From ZC4RG30 sp964456255 (lineage in GTDB: Bacteria > Pseudomonadota > Gammaproteobacteria > Steroidobacterales > Steroidobacteraceae), in contig CAYWDZ010000201.1 of NCBI GenBank assembly GCA_964456255.1, forward strand, positions 1 to 5,458: 5,458 nucleotides of DNA. The letters run 5' to 3'. Under the pieces are notes generated by a model that had not been told where the DNA came from, searched no databases, and saw only the letters and a list, made by a program, of their open reading frames with translations. Below, piece after piece: positions 1 through 5,458 of the stretch (position 1 is the stretch's first letter; every line of letters begins with the position of its first letter). The position numbers were made by a program, and so were the translations under genes.

Positions 1-117
1 TTCTTGTCCGCCGATTACATGCGGCTGGTCAGCCCGAAGAAGCAGGAACGCCTCGCGTTCTCGTTCCAGTTGCGCCTGATTCCGATTCGCACGCATCGTC
101 GTGACAACTACGTATGA
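1..117 (+). CDS. 3' end of an unrecognised protein (partial)
   Basis: Frame 1 is open from the first base and closes with TGA at 115-117, giving the last 38 residues of a protein that starts upstream of the window. The tail contains the stretch RLAFSFQLRLIPIRTHRR and ends in NYV. Alternating polar and non-polar residues in 'LAFSFQLRLIPI' would suit a final beta strand, as in an outer-membrane barrel or a beta-rich enzyme. The last residue is Val, not the Phe common at the end of barrel proteins. The reading frame has the GC-rich third positions seen in the other genes here, which supports it as real. I do not recognise the family. It lies on the same strand as the cytochrome gene, but the 161-bp gap argues against tight coupling. 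Confidence 0.6.
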   Translation, partial: FLSADYMRLVSPKKQERLAFSFQLRLIPIRTHRRDNYV

Positions 118-278
118 CGGCGCGTCAGCATCCTCGTAGGCTGGCTACTGAGAAGACCCCGGCGGAAGTAAAATAGTCGGTGTCATCGGCAGCATGACTG
201 GCTTCCACATCCCCGCAGTGGGCAATGGCGGGTGCGGTGTCGGCGGCCCGCTGCGCAGCACTCTGGGGACATGAATCG
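118..278 (+). promoter_or_regulatory. Intergenic leader upstream of the cytochrome gene, possible promoter
   Basis: This 161-bp gap has no convincing gene. The only AT-rich patch is around 166-175 and includes TAAAAT at 169-174, a 5-of-6 match to a sigma-70 -10 box. No good -35 box lies 16-18 bases upstream (TACTGA at 146-151 is poor), so the promoter call is weak. TGACG at 115-119 and CGTCA at 123-127 form a 5-bp inverted repeat with a 3-base loop over the preceding stop codon. It lacks a T-run and is too short to call a terminator. No clear operator or riboswitch is visible. Confidence 0.25.
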
Positions 279-293
279 GTGAATACACAAGGA
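265..293 (+). promoter_or_regulatory. Two alternative ribosome binding sites for the cytochrome gene
   Basis: GGGGA at 265-269 sits nine bases before GTG at 279, and AAGGA at 289-293 sits nine bases before ATG at 303. Both starts are in frame and precede the same hydrophobic export signal. The GTG start is preferred because it adds an Arg at residue 8 ahead of the hydrophobic core; the ATG start would leave the signal with no basic residue. The upstream in-frame ATG at 225 has no good site before it and would put 26 extra residues before the signal core. Confidence 0.45.
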
Positions 294-2726
294 TTTTCGA
301 GGATGGGTCTGGTTGCCGCGGCCCTTCTGCTTGCAGCGGCAGCCCCAACCAACGCTGCCGCGCCCACTGGGCATGTCGCGGTACCGCTGGACGAGAAGAA
401 CGCTGCCTTCCTGGAGAAGTACTGCATCAGTTGCCACAACTCCACCGATTGGGCGGGAGAGCTGGCTCTGGATGTGCTTGATCATGGCGACATGGCTGCT
501 GATGGCCAGGCATGGGAGGAGGTCATCCGCAAGCTGCGCGGCGCGCTGATGCCGCCTTCCAGCGAACGGCAGCCTTCTGCGGCCGACCGCATGGCGGTGA
601 TCCAGTCGCTGGGGAATTCACTGGATCGCGTGGCGGCGCAGGGCTTCAATCCCGGCTCGGTCATGCTGCACAGGCTCAACCGCCGCGAGTACGCCAATGC
701 CATCCGTGACCTGCTGGATCTGGATGTGGACGCAGCGGCGCTGTTGCCGCGTGATGATCTCAGTGGCGGCTTCGACAACGTCGCCGAGGTGCTGAAGGTC
801 ACGCCCTCATTCCTGGATCAGTATCTGTCGGCAGCGCGCGAGATCAGCGTGCGGGCAGTGGGCAATCCCCGCGCCCGGCTCACGGCCAGTGTCTATCCAG
901 GCACCCTGGCCGCGCAGCAGTACATCAACCAGCCGGGATTGCCGCTCGGCACGCGCGGCGGTCTGGTCATCGAGCACCAGTTCCCCGTTGATGGTGATTA
1001 CGAGATCACCATCAACGGCCTGGTGGGCGGCGGTTATGTCTGGGGTGTGGCCGACAAGCGCACGTTGCTCGTCACGCTGGATGGTGAGCGGGTCTTCCAG
1101 GCGGATCTGGGTGGCGAAGAAGACCTGGAGGCCATCGACCAGAAGCAGGCCGAGGGCATAGCCACCATCGAGAGCCGCTTCAGGAACATCCGGTTCAAGG
1201 CCAGGGCCGGCCAGCACCGCATCGGCGTGACATTCAAGCAGAAGACCGCAGCGGACCACCTCGACATCCTGCATGCCTTCGGTGCCGGGCCGGGCATGAC
1301 GCAGAACCTCAGTGGCGCGGCCTTCTCGGATGGCTACCGCGTGAGCAACGTGGAGATCCGCGGGCCGATCACGAAGGCGGGCGTCAGCGACACGCCTTCC
1401 CGGCGCAAGCTGTTCCTCTGCCATCCGGCAGCGGCGGCCCAGGAAACGCCCTGCGCCAGGAAGATCCTCTCGGCATTCGCCAAGCGCGCCTTCCGGCGGC
1501 CGGTGAACGACGAGGACATTGCCAGCGCCATGCAGTTCTACGCGGAGGGTCGCAAGGCAGGCACGTTCGACGATGGCATCCAGAAGGGTGTGCTCGCCAT
1601 CCTCTCGAGCCCGAATTTCCTGTATCGCTCGCACACGCCGCCCGCTGGCGCGAAGCCGGGAGACACCTTCCGCATCGCGGACATCGACCTCGCTTCGAGA
1701 CTGTCGTTCTTCCTGTGGAGCAGCCTGCCCGACGAGCGCCTGATCGACCTTGCCGCCGCCGGCCGCCTGCAGGACAAGGCCGTGCTGGAGTCGGAAGTGC
1801 GTCGCATGCTCAAGGATCCCCGCAACAACTACATGGTGAGGGGCTTTGTCGGCCGCTGGCTGAATGTCGATGGCCTGGACCTGGTGAACACGGACGTGCT
1901 GCTGTTTCCGGAATTCACGGCCGATCTGATCCCCGACTTCAAGGAGGAGCTGTTTGCCTTCGTGGGCAGCGTGTTCGCCGAGGACCGCAACGTCAACGAG
2001 CTGATGACGGCCGACTGGACGTTCCTCAACGAGCGCCTGGCCCTGCACTACGGCATCCCCGGCATTCGCGGCGGCGAATTCCGGCGGGTGACGCTGGCCG
2101 AGGATTACCGCCGCGGCTTGCTGGGCAAGGGCGCCGTGCTGATGGCCACTTCCTATGCCAACCGTACCTCGGTGGTAGTACGCGGTGCGTGGGTGCTGGA
2201 CCATCTGATGGGCACGCCGCCTTCGCCACCGCCGCCGGGCGTGGTGATCAAGATCGATGGGGAGGGCAACGAGCAGTTGACGGTGCGCCGCCGGATGGAA
2301 CTTCACCGCACGGCGAAGATGTGCGCGGCCTGCCACGACGTCATCGATCCGGTGGGTCTGTCGCTCGAGAACTTCAATGCCATCGGGCAGTGGCGAACCA
2401 AGGACATCGACGCCGGCGCGAGCATCGAGTCGCAGGGCAAGCTGGCCGACGGCACGGTGGTCAGTGGCCCCGGCGCGCTGCGCGACTACATCGTCGGCCG
2501 GCCGGATCTGTTCTTCGGGACGTTTGCCGAGAACATGCTCGCCTACGCGCTGGCACGCCCGCTGCAGTATTACGACATGCCCCAGGTGCGCAAGCTCGTC
2601 AGGGATGCGGAAAAGCAGGACTACCGGTTTTCCGCACTGGTGCTGGGCATCGTGGAAAGTCCCGCGTTCCAGTACGACAAGGTGCCCGACGAAACCCCGA
2701 AGACAACCGCGGCCATCCACAGGTGA
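279..2726 (+). CDS. Exported PSCyt/DUF1592-family di-haem cytochrome-like protein
   Basis: An 815-residue protein (GTG start; 807 if ATG 303 is used) with a Sec-type signal: Arg8, a hydrophobic run at about 10-22, then cleavage near TNA/AAA at 24-28. Domains in order: a PSCyt1-like cytochrome c segment with CISCH at 49-53 and a possible axial Met91 in 'LMPP'; DUF1587 at about 130-194 (LHRLNRREYANAIRDLL); a beta-rich insert at about 207-364; DUF1595 at about 389-452; DUF1592 at about 467-594; DUF1588 at about 610-710, with the proline-rich signature GTPPSPPPPG and a second haem motif CAACH at 682-686; DUF1585 at about 727-800. Cys381 and Cys392 may form a disulfide. This is the full family architecture with both haem motifs kept. 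The family is abundant in Planctomycetes and also occurs in some Proteobacteria and Acidobacteria; its reaction is unknown to me. The likely place of action is the periplasm or cell surface, after haem attachment by the cytochrome c maturation system. It is operonic with the DUF1552 gene downstream. The family call is firm; an electron-transfer role is inferred from the CXXCH motifs. Confidence 0.92.
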   Translation: MNTQGFSRMGLVAAALLLAAAAPTNAAAPTGHVAVPLDEKNAAFLEKYCISCHNSTDWAGELALDVLDHGDMAADGQAWEEVIRKLRGALMPPSSERQPSAADRMAVIQSLGNSLDRVAAQGFNPGSVMLHRLNRREYANAIRDLLDLDVDAAALLPRDDLSGGFDNVAEVLKVTPSFLDQYLSAAREISVRAVGNPRARLTASVYPGTLAAQQYINQPGLPLGTRGGLVIEHQFPVDGDYEITINGLVGGGYVWGVADKRTLLVTLDGERVFQADLGGEEDLEAIDQKQAEGIATIESRFRNIRFKARAGQHRIGVTFKQKTAADHLDILHAFGAGPGMTQNLSGAAFSDGYRVSNVEIRGPITKAGVSDTPSRRKLFLCHPAAAAQETPCARKILSAFAKRAFRRPVNDEDIASAMQFYAEGRKAGTFDDGIQKGVLAILSSPNFLYRSHTPPAGAKPGDTFRIADIDLASRLSFFLWSSLPDERLIDLAAAGRLQDKAVLESEVRRMLKDPRNNYMVRGFVGRWLNVDGLDLVNTDVLLFPEFTADLIPDFKEELFAFVGSVFAEDRNVNELMTADWTFLNERLALHYGIPGIRGGEFRRVTLAEDYRRGLLGKGAVLMATSYANRTSVVVRGAWVLDHLMGTPPSPPPPGVVIKIDGEGNEQLTVRRRMELHRTAKMCAACHDVIDPVGLSLENFNAIGQWRTKDIDAGASIESQGKLADGTVVSGPGALRDYIVGRPDLFFGTFAENMLAYALARPLQYYDMPQVRKLVRDAEKQDYRFSALVLGIVESPAFQYDKVPDETPKTTAAIHR
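2721..2726 (+). promoter_or_regulatory. Ribosome binding site overlapping the upstream stop codon
   Basis: AGGTGA at 2721-2726 is a good Shine-Dalgarno sequence five bases before ATG 2732, and its last three bases are the TGA stop of the cytochrome gene. Ribosomes finishing the first gene therefore uncover or sit on the site for the second, which suggests translational coupling. It also fixes the DUF1552 start at 2732, although the same frame stays open about 1 kb further upstream. Confidence 0.8.
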
Positions 2727-2731
2727 AGCCC

Positions 2732-4051
2732 ATGTTCATCACGAAGAAACATCTGTCACGCCGCACGCTGCTCAGGGGTGCGGGCTATGCGCTTTCGTTG
2801 CCGCTGCTCGATGCGATGATTCCGGCGGCCACGGCACTGGCCGCGACAGCGGCCGCTCCGAGGTTGCGCATGGCCTTCGTGTACTTTCCGCACGGGGCCG
2901 TGATGAACCAGTGGACGCCGCAACAGGAAGGCCCGGGCTTCGACCTTCCGTCCATCATCGCGCCGCTCAAGCCATTCCAGGACCAGCTGACGGTGATCAG
3001 CGGCATGGAGAACAAGTCGGCGATCGCGGCGCCCGTACATGCCATCACGCCGGGCACCTGGCTCTCCTGTGTGCCCCCGCGCATCAGCCATGATCCCTTT
3101 GGCGGAATCACGGTGGACCAGATCGCCGCCAAACACATTGGCCAGGACACACCGCTGCCCTCACTGGAAGTGGGCACTGAAGAACGCGGGGGCGAGGGTG
3201 CCTGCGACCGCAATTACGGCTGCAGCTATGGCAAGACCATCTCGTTCAGCGATCCTTCCACGCCGCTGCCGATGGAGCACGATCCGCGCAAGCTGTTCCA
3301 GCGTCTGTTTGGCGAAGGCGATACCGCCGATGAGCGGGAGCAGCTGCAGCGGGAAAGCCGCAGCATCCTGGACGCGGTCGCTCGCGAGGCATCGAGCCTG
3401 CGCAAGCGCCTGGGGTTGCGCGACCGGGCAGCGGTGGATGACTACCTGGATACCGTGCGCGAGCTGGAACGGCGGGTGCAGCGCCTGGAACGGCGTGATC
3501 TGTCGGGTGTGGAGTTGCCGGACGCGCCGGCTGGCATTCCGACGCGGTTCGATGAGCACATGGCCCTGATGTTCGACCTCATCGCGCTGGCTTACCAGGC
3601 CAACCTCACGCGCGTGGTCAGCTTCATGATGGCCGCGGAAGTGAGCAACCAGCCTTACAACTTCATCGGCGTTCCGGACGCGTTTCATCCCCTGTCGCAC
3701 CACGCGAACAACGAGACAAAGATGGCGACCCTGGCAAAGGTGCAGGCCTGGAACACCGGCGCCTTCGCGCGGTTCGCGGCGAAGTTGAAGTCACTGCCGG
3801 ATGGCGAGGGCAACATGCTGGATAACGCCATCCTCGTGTTCGGCAGCAACATGAGCGACAGCAATGTGCACAACCACTTCCCGCTGCCCATGGCCATCGT
3901 CGGGGGCGGCATGGGGCGCATCAAGGGCAACCGGCACCTGCGCTACCCGGACAAGACGCCGCTGGCCAACATGCATCTGACCATCCTCGATCGCATCGGA
4001 GTGCCGATGGAGACCTTCGGCGACGCGACGATGAAATTCACGGAAGTGTGA
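2732..4051 (+). CDS. DUF1552 protein with twin-arginine (Tat) signal
   Basis: A 439-residue protein, in the usual size range for DUF1552. The N-terminus carries a Tat motif, SRRTLLRG at 9-16, then a moderately hydrophobic stretch rich in Leu and Ala, with likely cleavage around 37-42 (ALAATAAA). Family-like segments follow: FVYFPHGAVMNQWTP at 49-63, ISGMENK at 89-95, SLEVGTEERGG at 144-154, Cys158 and Cys164 flanking 'DRNYG', a charged helical stretch at about 199-255, a His-rich segment HPLSHHANN at 319-327, and GSNMSDSNVHNH at 371-382. The His and Asp residues (H319, H323, H324, D376, H380, H382) could bind metal; this is inferred from position and composition only. Tat export fits a protein that folds, perhaps around a cofactor, before crossing the membrane. 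It lies five bases after the PSCyt/DUF1592 gene, the usual partner of DUF1552 proteins, so the two probably act together outside the cytoplasm. The reaction is unknown to me. Relation to DUF1501/alkaline-phosphatase-like proteins is possible but not shown here. Confidence 0.92.
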   Translation: MFITKKHLSRRTLLRGAGYALSLPLLDAMIPAATALAATAAAPRLRMAFVYFPHGAVMNQWTPQQEGPGFDLPSIIAPLKPFQDQLTVISGMENKSAIAAPVHAITPGTWLSCVPPRISHDPFGGITVDQIAAKHIGQDTPLPSLEVGTEERGGEGACDRNYGCSYGKTISFSDPSTPLPMEHDPRKLFQRLFGEGDTADEREQLQRESRSILDAVAREASSLRKRLGLRDRAAVDDYLDTVRELERRVQRLERRDLSGVELPDAPAGIPTRFDEHMALMFDLIALAYQANLTRVVSFMMAAEVSNQPYNFIGVPDAFHPLSHHANNETKMATLAKVQAWNTGAFARFAAKLKSLPDGEGNMLDNAILVFGSNMSDSNVHNHFPLPMAIVGGGMGRIKGNRHLRYPDKTPLANMHLTILDRIGVPMETFGDATMKFTEV

Positions 4052-4496
4052 TGCACTTGATCGCGATCGACCCGCGCCGTTCCAGGAATTTCCATTGGCC
4101 CGCTTCGAGCACGAAGCGTTCGCGCATCTCGCCGAACCACAGCGGGCCGGCCGACGCGAATGGGGGCTTAGCGCCCTCGGGCGGCGTGGTGGAAATCATC
4201 GTGAGATAGGAGAGGCCGCTGGCCGATTCGCGGGTCTGCACATCGATCACGATGTTGGTGGAAAGGTGTCGCGTGAGCAGCGTCTTCGGCCGCGTGTGCA
4301 GCGAGGCTCGGATGGCCTCGCGGCCCGTGATGACCTGGTCCGGCGCCATGGGCCGCGCGAAGGAGCCGTTCTCGGCAAAGCAGTTCGCGGCGGTGTCCAT
4401 GTCGCCCAGATCCAGCGCCCGCGAATAGACCAGGACCAGGCGCTCGCAGGCGCGCTCGATTTCGATGCGTTCGGCCGCCGAAAGCATGGCTGTCAT
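4038..4496 (-). CDS. SnoaL-like / NTF2-fold protein
   Basis: A 152-residue protein on the minus strand. Start ATG 4496 is chosen because AGGAG lies six bases upstream (4503-4507); an in-frame ATG 12 codons earlier lacks such support. The sequence follows the SnoaL/NTF2 pattern: an N-terminal helix with Tyr24, then ALDLGDMDTAANCFAENGSF at 27-46, a GREAI turn at 58-62, TRHLSTNIVIDV at 75-86, and closing strands including RERFVLEAGQWKFLERRGS at 125-143. Asp29, Asp32 and His77 sit where polar cavity residues occur in related SnoaL-like dehydratases and isomerases. No signal peptide is seen, so it is probably cytoplasmic. Members of this fold include polyketide cyclases, ketosteroid isomerases, scytalone and bile-acid dehydratases, and dioxygenase beta subunits; the substrate cannot be read from sequence. 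Its 3' end overlaps the convergent DUF1552 gene by 14 bp, and it diverges from the SDR gene. Confidence 0.85.
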   Translation of the reverse strand: MTAMLSAAERIEIERACERLVLVYSRALDLGDMDTAANCFAENGSFARPMAPDQVITGREAIRASLHTRPKTLLTRHLSTNIVIDVQTRESASGLSYLTMISTTPPEGAKPPFASAGPLWFGEMRERFVLEAGQWKFLERRGSIAIKCITLP

Positions 4497-4502
4497 GGAA
4501 GT

Positions 4503-4507
4503 CTCCT
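4503..4507 (-). promoter_or_regulatory. Ribosome binding site of the SnoaL-like gene
   Basis: Read on the minus strand this is AGGAG, within CAGGAGA, six bases before ATG 4496. It decides the start in favour of the 152-residue protein over a 164-residue version. Confidence 0.75.
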
Positions 4508-4576
4508 GTTTGCGAGCGCCCGAGAATAGCAAGGGCCGCCGGATTCAGGCAGCATCGATCACAGACGAAGAATCAC

Positions 4577-4581
4577 GGAGG
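4577..4581 (+). promoter_or_regulatory. Ribosome binding site of the SDR gene
   Basis: GGAGG, inside the purine run GGAGGGGG at 4577-4584, lies five bases before ATG 4587. It is the strongest Shine-Dalgarno match in the window. It matters because it supports the start that includes the signal sequence, over the internal ATG at 4677, which has only a weak AGGG ten bases upstream. Confidence 0.8.
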
Positions 4582-4586
4582 GGGCC

Positions 4587-5458
4587 ATGGCCACGTCGCG
4601 CAAGACTTCACTCTGCAGCCTGCTGGTATTGCTGGCTGCGTTCGCTCCCTGGGCCGCTGCCCAGGGCGTCATCGACATGAAGGGCAAGACGGCCATGGTC
4701 ACCGGTTCGACCAGCGGACTGGGCGAGGTGGTGGCAAGGCGCCTCGGCGCCATGGGCGCCACCGTGATCATCCACGGTCTCGATGAGGCCAAGGGCAAGC
4801 AGATCGCCGCGGAAATCACCAAAGCCGGGCCCGGCCGCGCGGTGTACTACCCCGGCGACTTCGGCTCGTTCGCGGCGGTGCGGGAACTGGCGAAGCATGT
4901 GAAGGCCGACAACAAGCGGCTGGACCTGCTGATCAACAACGCAGGCATCCTTGGCGCCAGCAACAGCCCGCGCCGTGAGAGTTCCGATGGCAACGAACTG
5001 GTCTTCCAGGTGAACTACCTGGCGCATTTCCTGCTAACGCAGGAGCTGCTGCCTACGCTGACAGCGAGCGCGCCGGCGCGCATCGTGAACGTCGCGTCGA
5101 TCGGCCAGAGCCCGATCAATTTCGACGACGTGATGATGAAGCGCAACTACCAGAGCATGACCGCCTATTCGCAGTCGAAGCTGGCCGAGATCATGTGGAC
5201 CATCTCGCTGTCTGAAATGCTCGATGCGAAGAAGGTCACGGTGAATTCGGTGCATCCGGCGACGATGATGAATACGCCGATGGTCGAGGGTGCGGGCATG
5301 CGCGCGATGTCTTCAGTGGAAGACGGCGCCAATGCGGTGATGCAGCTGGCCGTCGGCAGCGCGCTCACCGGCAAGACGGGGCTGTACTACAACCAGATGA
5401 ACGAGGGCCGCGCCAATGCGCAGGCCTACGATGCCGCGGCCCGCAAGCGGCTGTGGGA
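4587..5458 (+). CDS. Short-chain dehydrogenase/reductase with N-terminal signal sequence (3' partial)
   Basis: The frame is open from ATG 4587 to the window end (290 residues, no stop), so the C-terminus is missing. All classical SDR marks are present: TGSTSGLG at 39-46 (dinucleotide binding), Asp91 after the third strand, NNAG at 117-120, and the tetrad Asn143 (QVNYLAHF), Ser171 (IVNVAS), Tyr194 and Lys198 (YSQSK), followed by VHPATMMNT at 222-230. The pattern resembles the retinol-dehydrogenase/WW-oxidoreductase-like branch, NAD(P)-dependent alcohol or ketone oxidoreductases; substrate and cofactor preference are not clear. Ahead of the Rossmann fold, residues 1-26 look like a Sec signal: Arg5 and Lys6, a hydrophobic core SLLVLLAAFA at 11-20, and an AAA-Q cleavage site at 23-26. 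Most SDRs are cytoplasmic, so this is odd. The strong ribosome binding site supports this start. The segment could be a real export signal or a membrane anchor; a start at 4677 would give an ordinary cytosolic SDR. It diverges from the SnoaL-like gene. Confidence 0.88.
   Translation, partial: MATSRKTSLCSLLVLLAAFAPWAAAQGVIDMKGKTAMVTGSTSGLGEVVARRLGAMGATVIIHGLDEAKGKQIAAEITKAGPGRAVYYPGDFGSFAAVRELAKHVKADNKRLDLLINNAGILGASNSPRRESSDGNELVFQVNYLAHFLLTQELLPTLTASAPARIVNVASIGQSPINFDDVMMKRNYQSMTAYSQSKLAEIMWTISLSEMLDAKKVTVNSVHPATMMNTPMVEGAGMRAMSSVEDGANAVMQLAVGSALTGKTGLYYNQMNEGRANAQAYDAAARKRLW

Larger units (their letters stand above)
4497..4586. promoter_or_regulatory. Divergent intergenic region between the SnoaL-like and SDR genes
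   Basis: These 90 bp separate two divergently read genes and must hold the control signals of both unless transcription enters from further away. On the minus strand TATTCT (4524-4529 region) is a 4-of-6 match to a -10 box without a clear -35. No convincing -10/-35 pair was found for the plus strand. The palindrome ATCGAT near 4555 is too short to call an operator. Shared regulation of the two genes is possible but not shown. Confidence 0.35.

Noticed and set aside
271..282. Three-codon mini-ORF (ATG AAT CGG TGA) overlapping the GTG start as a possible leader peptide
   Set aside because: The purine-rich site ends only one base before its ATG, too close for normal initiation, and there is no attenuator-like hairpin nearby.
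807..2720. Long minus-strand open frame (637 codons) opposite the cytochrome gene
   Set aside because: It mirrors the codon phase of a GC-rich gene; its translation is rich in His, Arg, Ala and Gly with no recognisable domain, while the plus-strand frame has clear domains and haem motifs.
1715..2731. About 1 kb of open frame upstream of and in phase with the DUF1552 gene
   Set aside because: The translation is low-complexity Arg/Gly/Ala/Pro sequence and overlaps the DUF1592/DUF1588/DUF1585 coding frame. The Tat signal and ribosome binding site place the true start at 2732.
4059..4068. GATCGCGATC palindrome near the end of the convergent genes, as a terminator or protein-binding site
   Set aside because: It is a perfect 10-bp palindrome without loop or T-run, inside coding sequence; such words are common in GC-rich genomes.
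4095..4529. Plus-strand open frame opposite the SnoaL-like gene
   Set aside because: It has no family resemblance and no good start signal; the minus frame has both a ribosome binding site and the SnoaL pattern.
4746..4760. GGCGCC-ATG-GGCGCC repeat in the SDR gene
   Set aside because: It is explained by the codons for Gly-Ala-Met-Gly-Ala in the SDR; no other structure surrounds it.
4608..5027. Minus-strand open frame opposite the SDR gene
   Set aside because: It is a codon-phase shadow; the plus frame carries the full SDR motif set.

Overview
The window is a GC-rich, densely coded stretch of bacterial chromosome. It holds three complete genes and two cut by the window edges. Codon choice, strong Shine-Dalgarno sites and the gene families suggest a high-GC proteobacterium, perhaps a gammaproteobacterium of the Steroidobacter/Nevskia kind, or an alphaproteobacterium. 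That placement is an inference from family distribution as I know it. No rRNA, tRNA, CRISPR array, insertion sequence or long repeat is visible.

Layout: (1) 1-117, the 3' end of an unrecognised plus-strand gene. (2) 118-278, a short leader without a gene. (3) 279-2726, a large exported protein of the 'planctomycete cytochrome' type, with two CXXCH haem-binding motifs and the domain order PSCyt1 / DUF1587 / beta-rich insert / DUF1595 / DUF1592 / DUF1588 / DUF1585. (4) 2732-4051, a DUF1552 protein with a twin-arginine signal, five bases downstream, whose ribosome binding site contains the stop codon of the cytochrome gene. (5) 4038-4496 on the minus strand, a small SnoaL/NTF2-fold protein that converges on and overlaps the DUF1552 gene by 14 bp. 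(6) 4497-4586, a 90-bp divergent intergenic region. (7) 4587 to the window end, a short-chain dehydrogenase/reductase (SDR) with an intact catalytic tetrad and, unusually, an N-terminal Sec-type signal sequence; its 3' end lies outside the window.

The cytochrome and DUF1552 genes form a tight two-gene operon. Both products should act outside the cytoplasm, one exported unfolded by Sec and fitted with haem in the periplasm, the other exported folded by Tat. Their biochemical role is not established as far as I know. A periplasmic or surface oxidation system is a reasonable guess: the cytochrome would pass electrons, and the DUF1552 protein, possibly metal-binding, would act on the substrate. 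The SnoaL-like protein and the SDR are commonly seen in catabolic clusters for steroids, terpenoids or aromatics, so the neighbourhood may be a catabolic accessory region. The most notable features are the cytochrome/DUF1552 pair and the apparently exported SDR.
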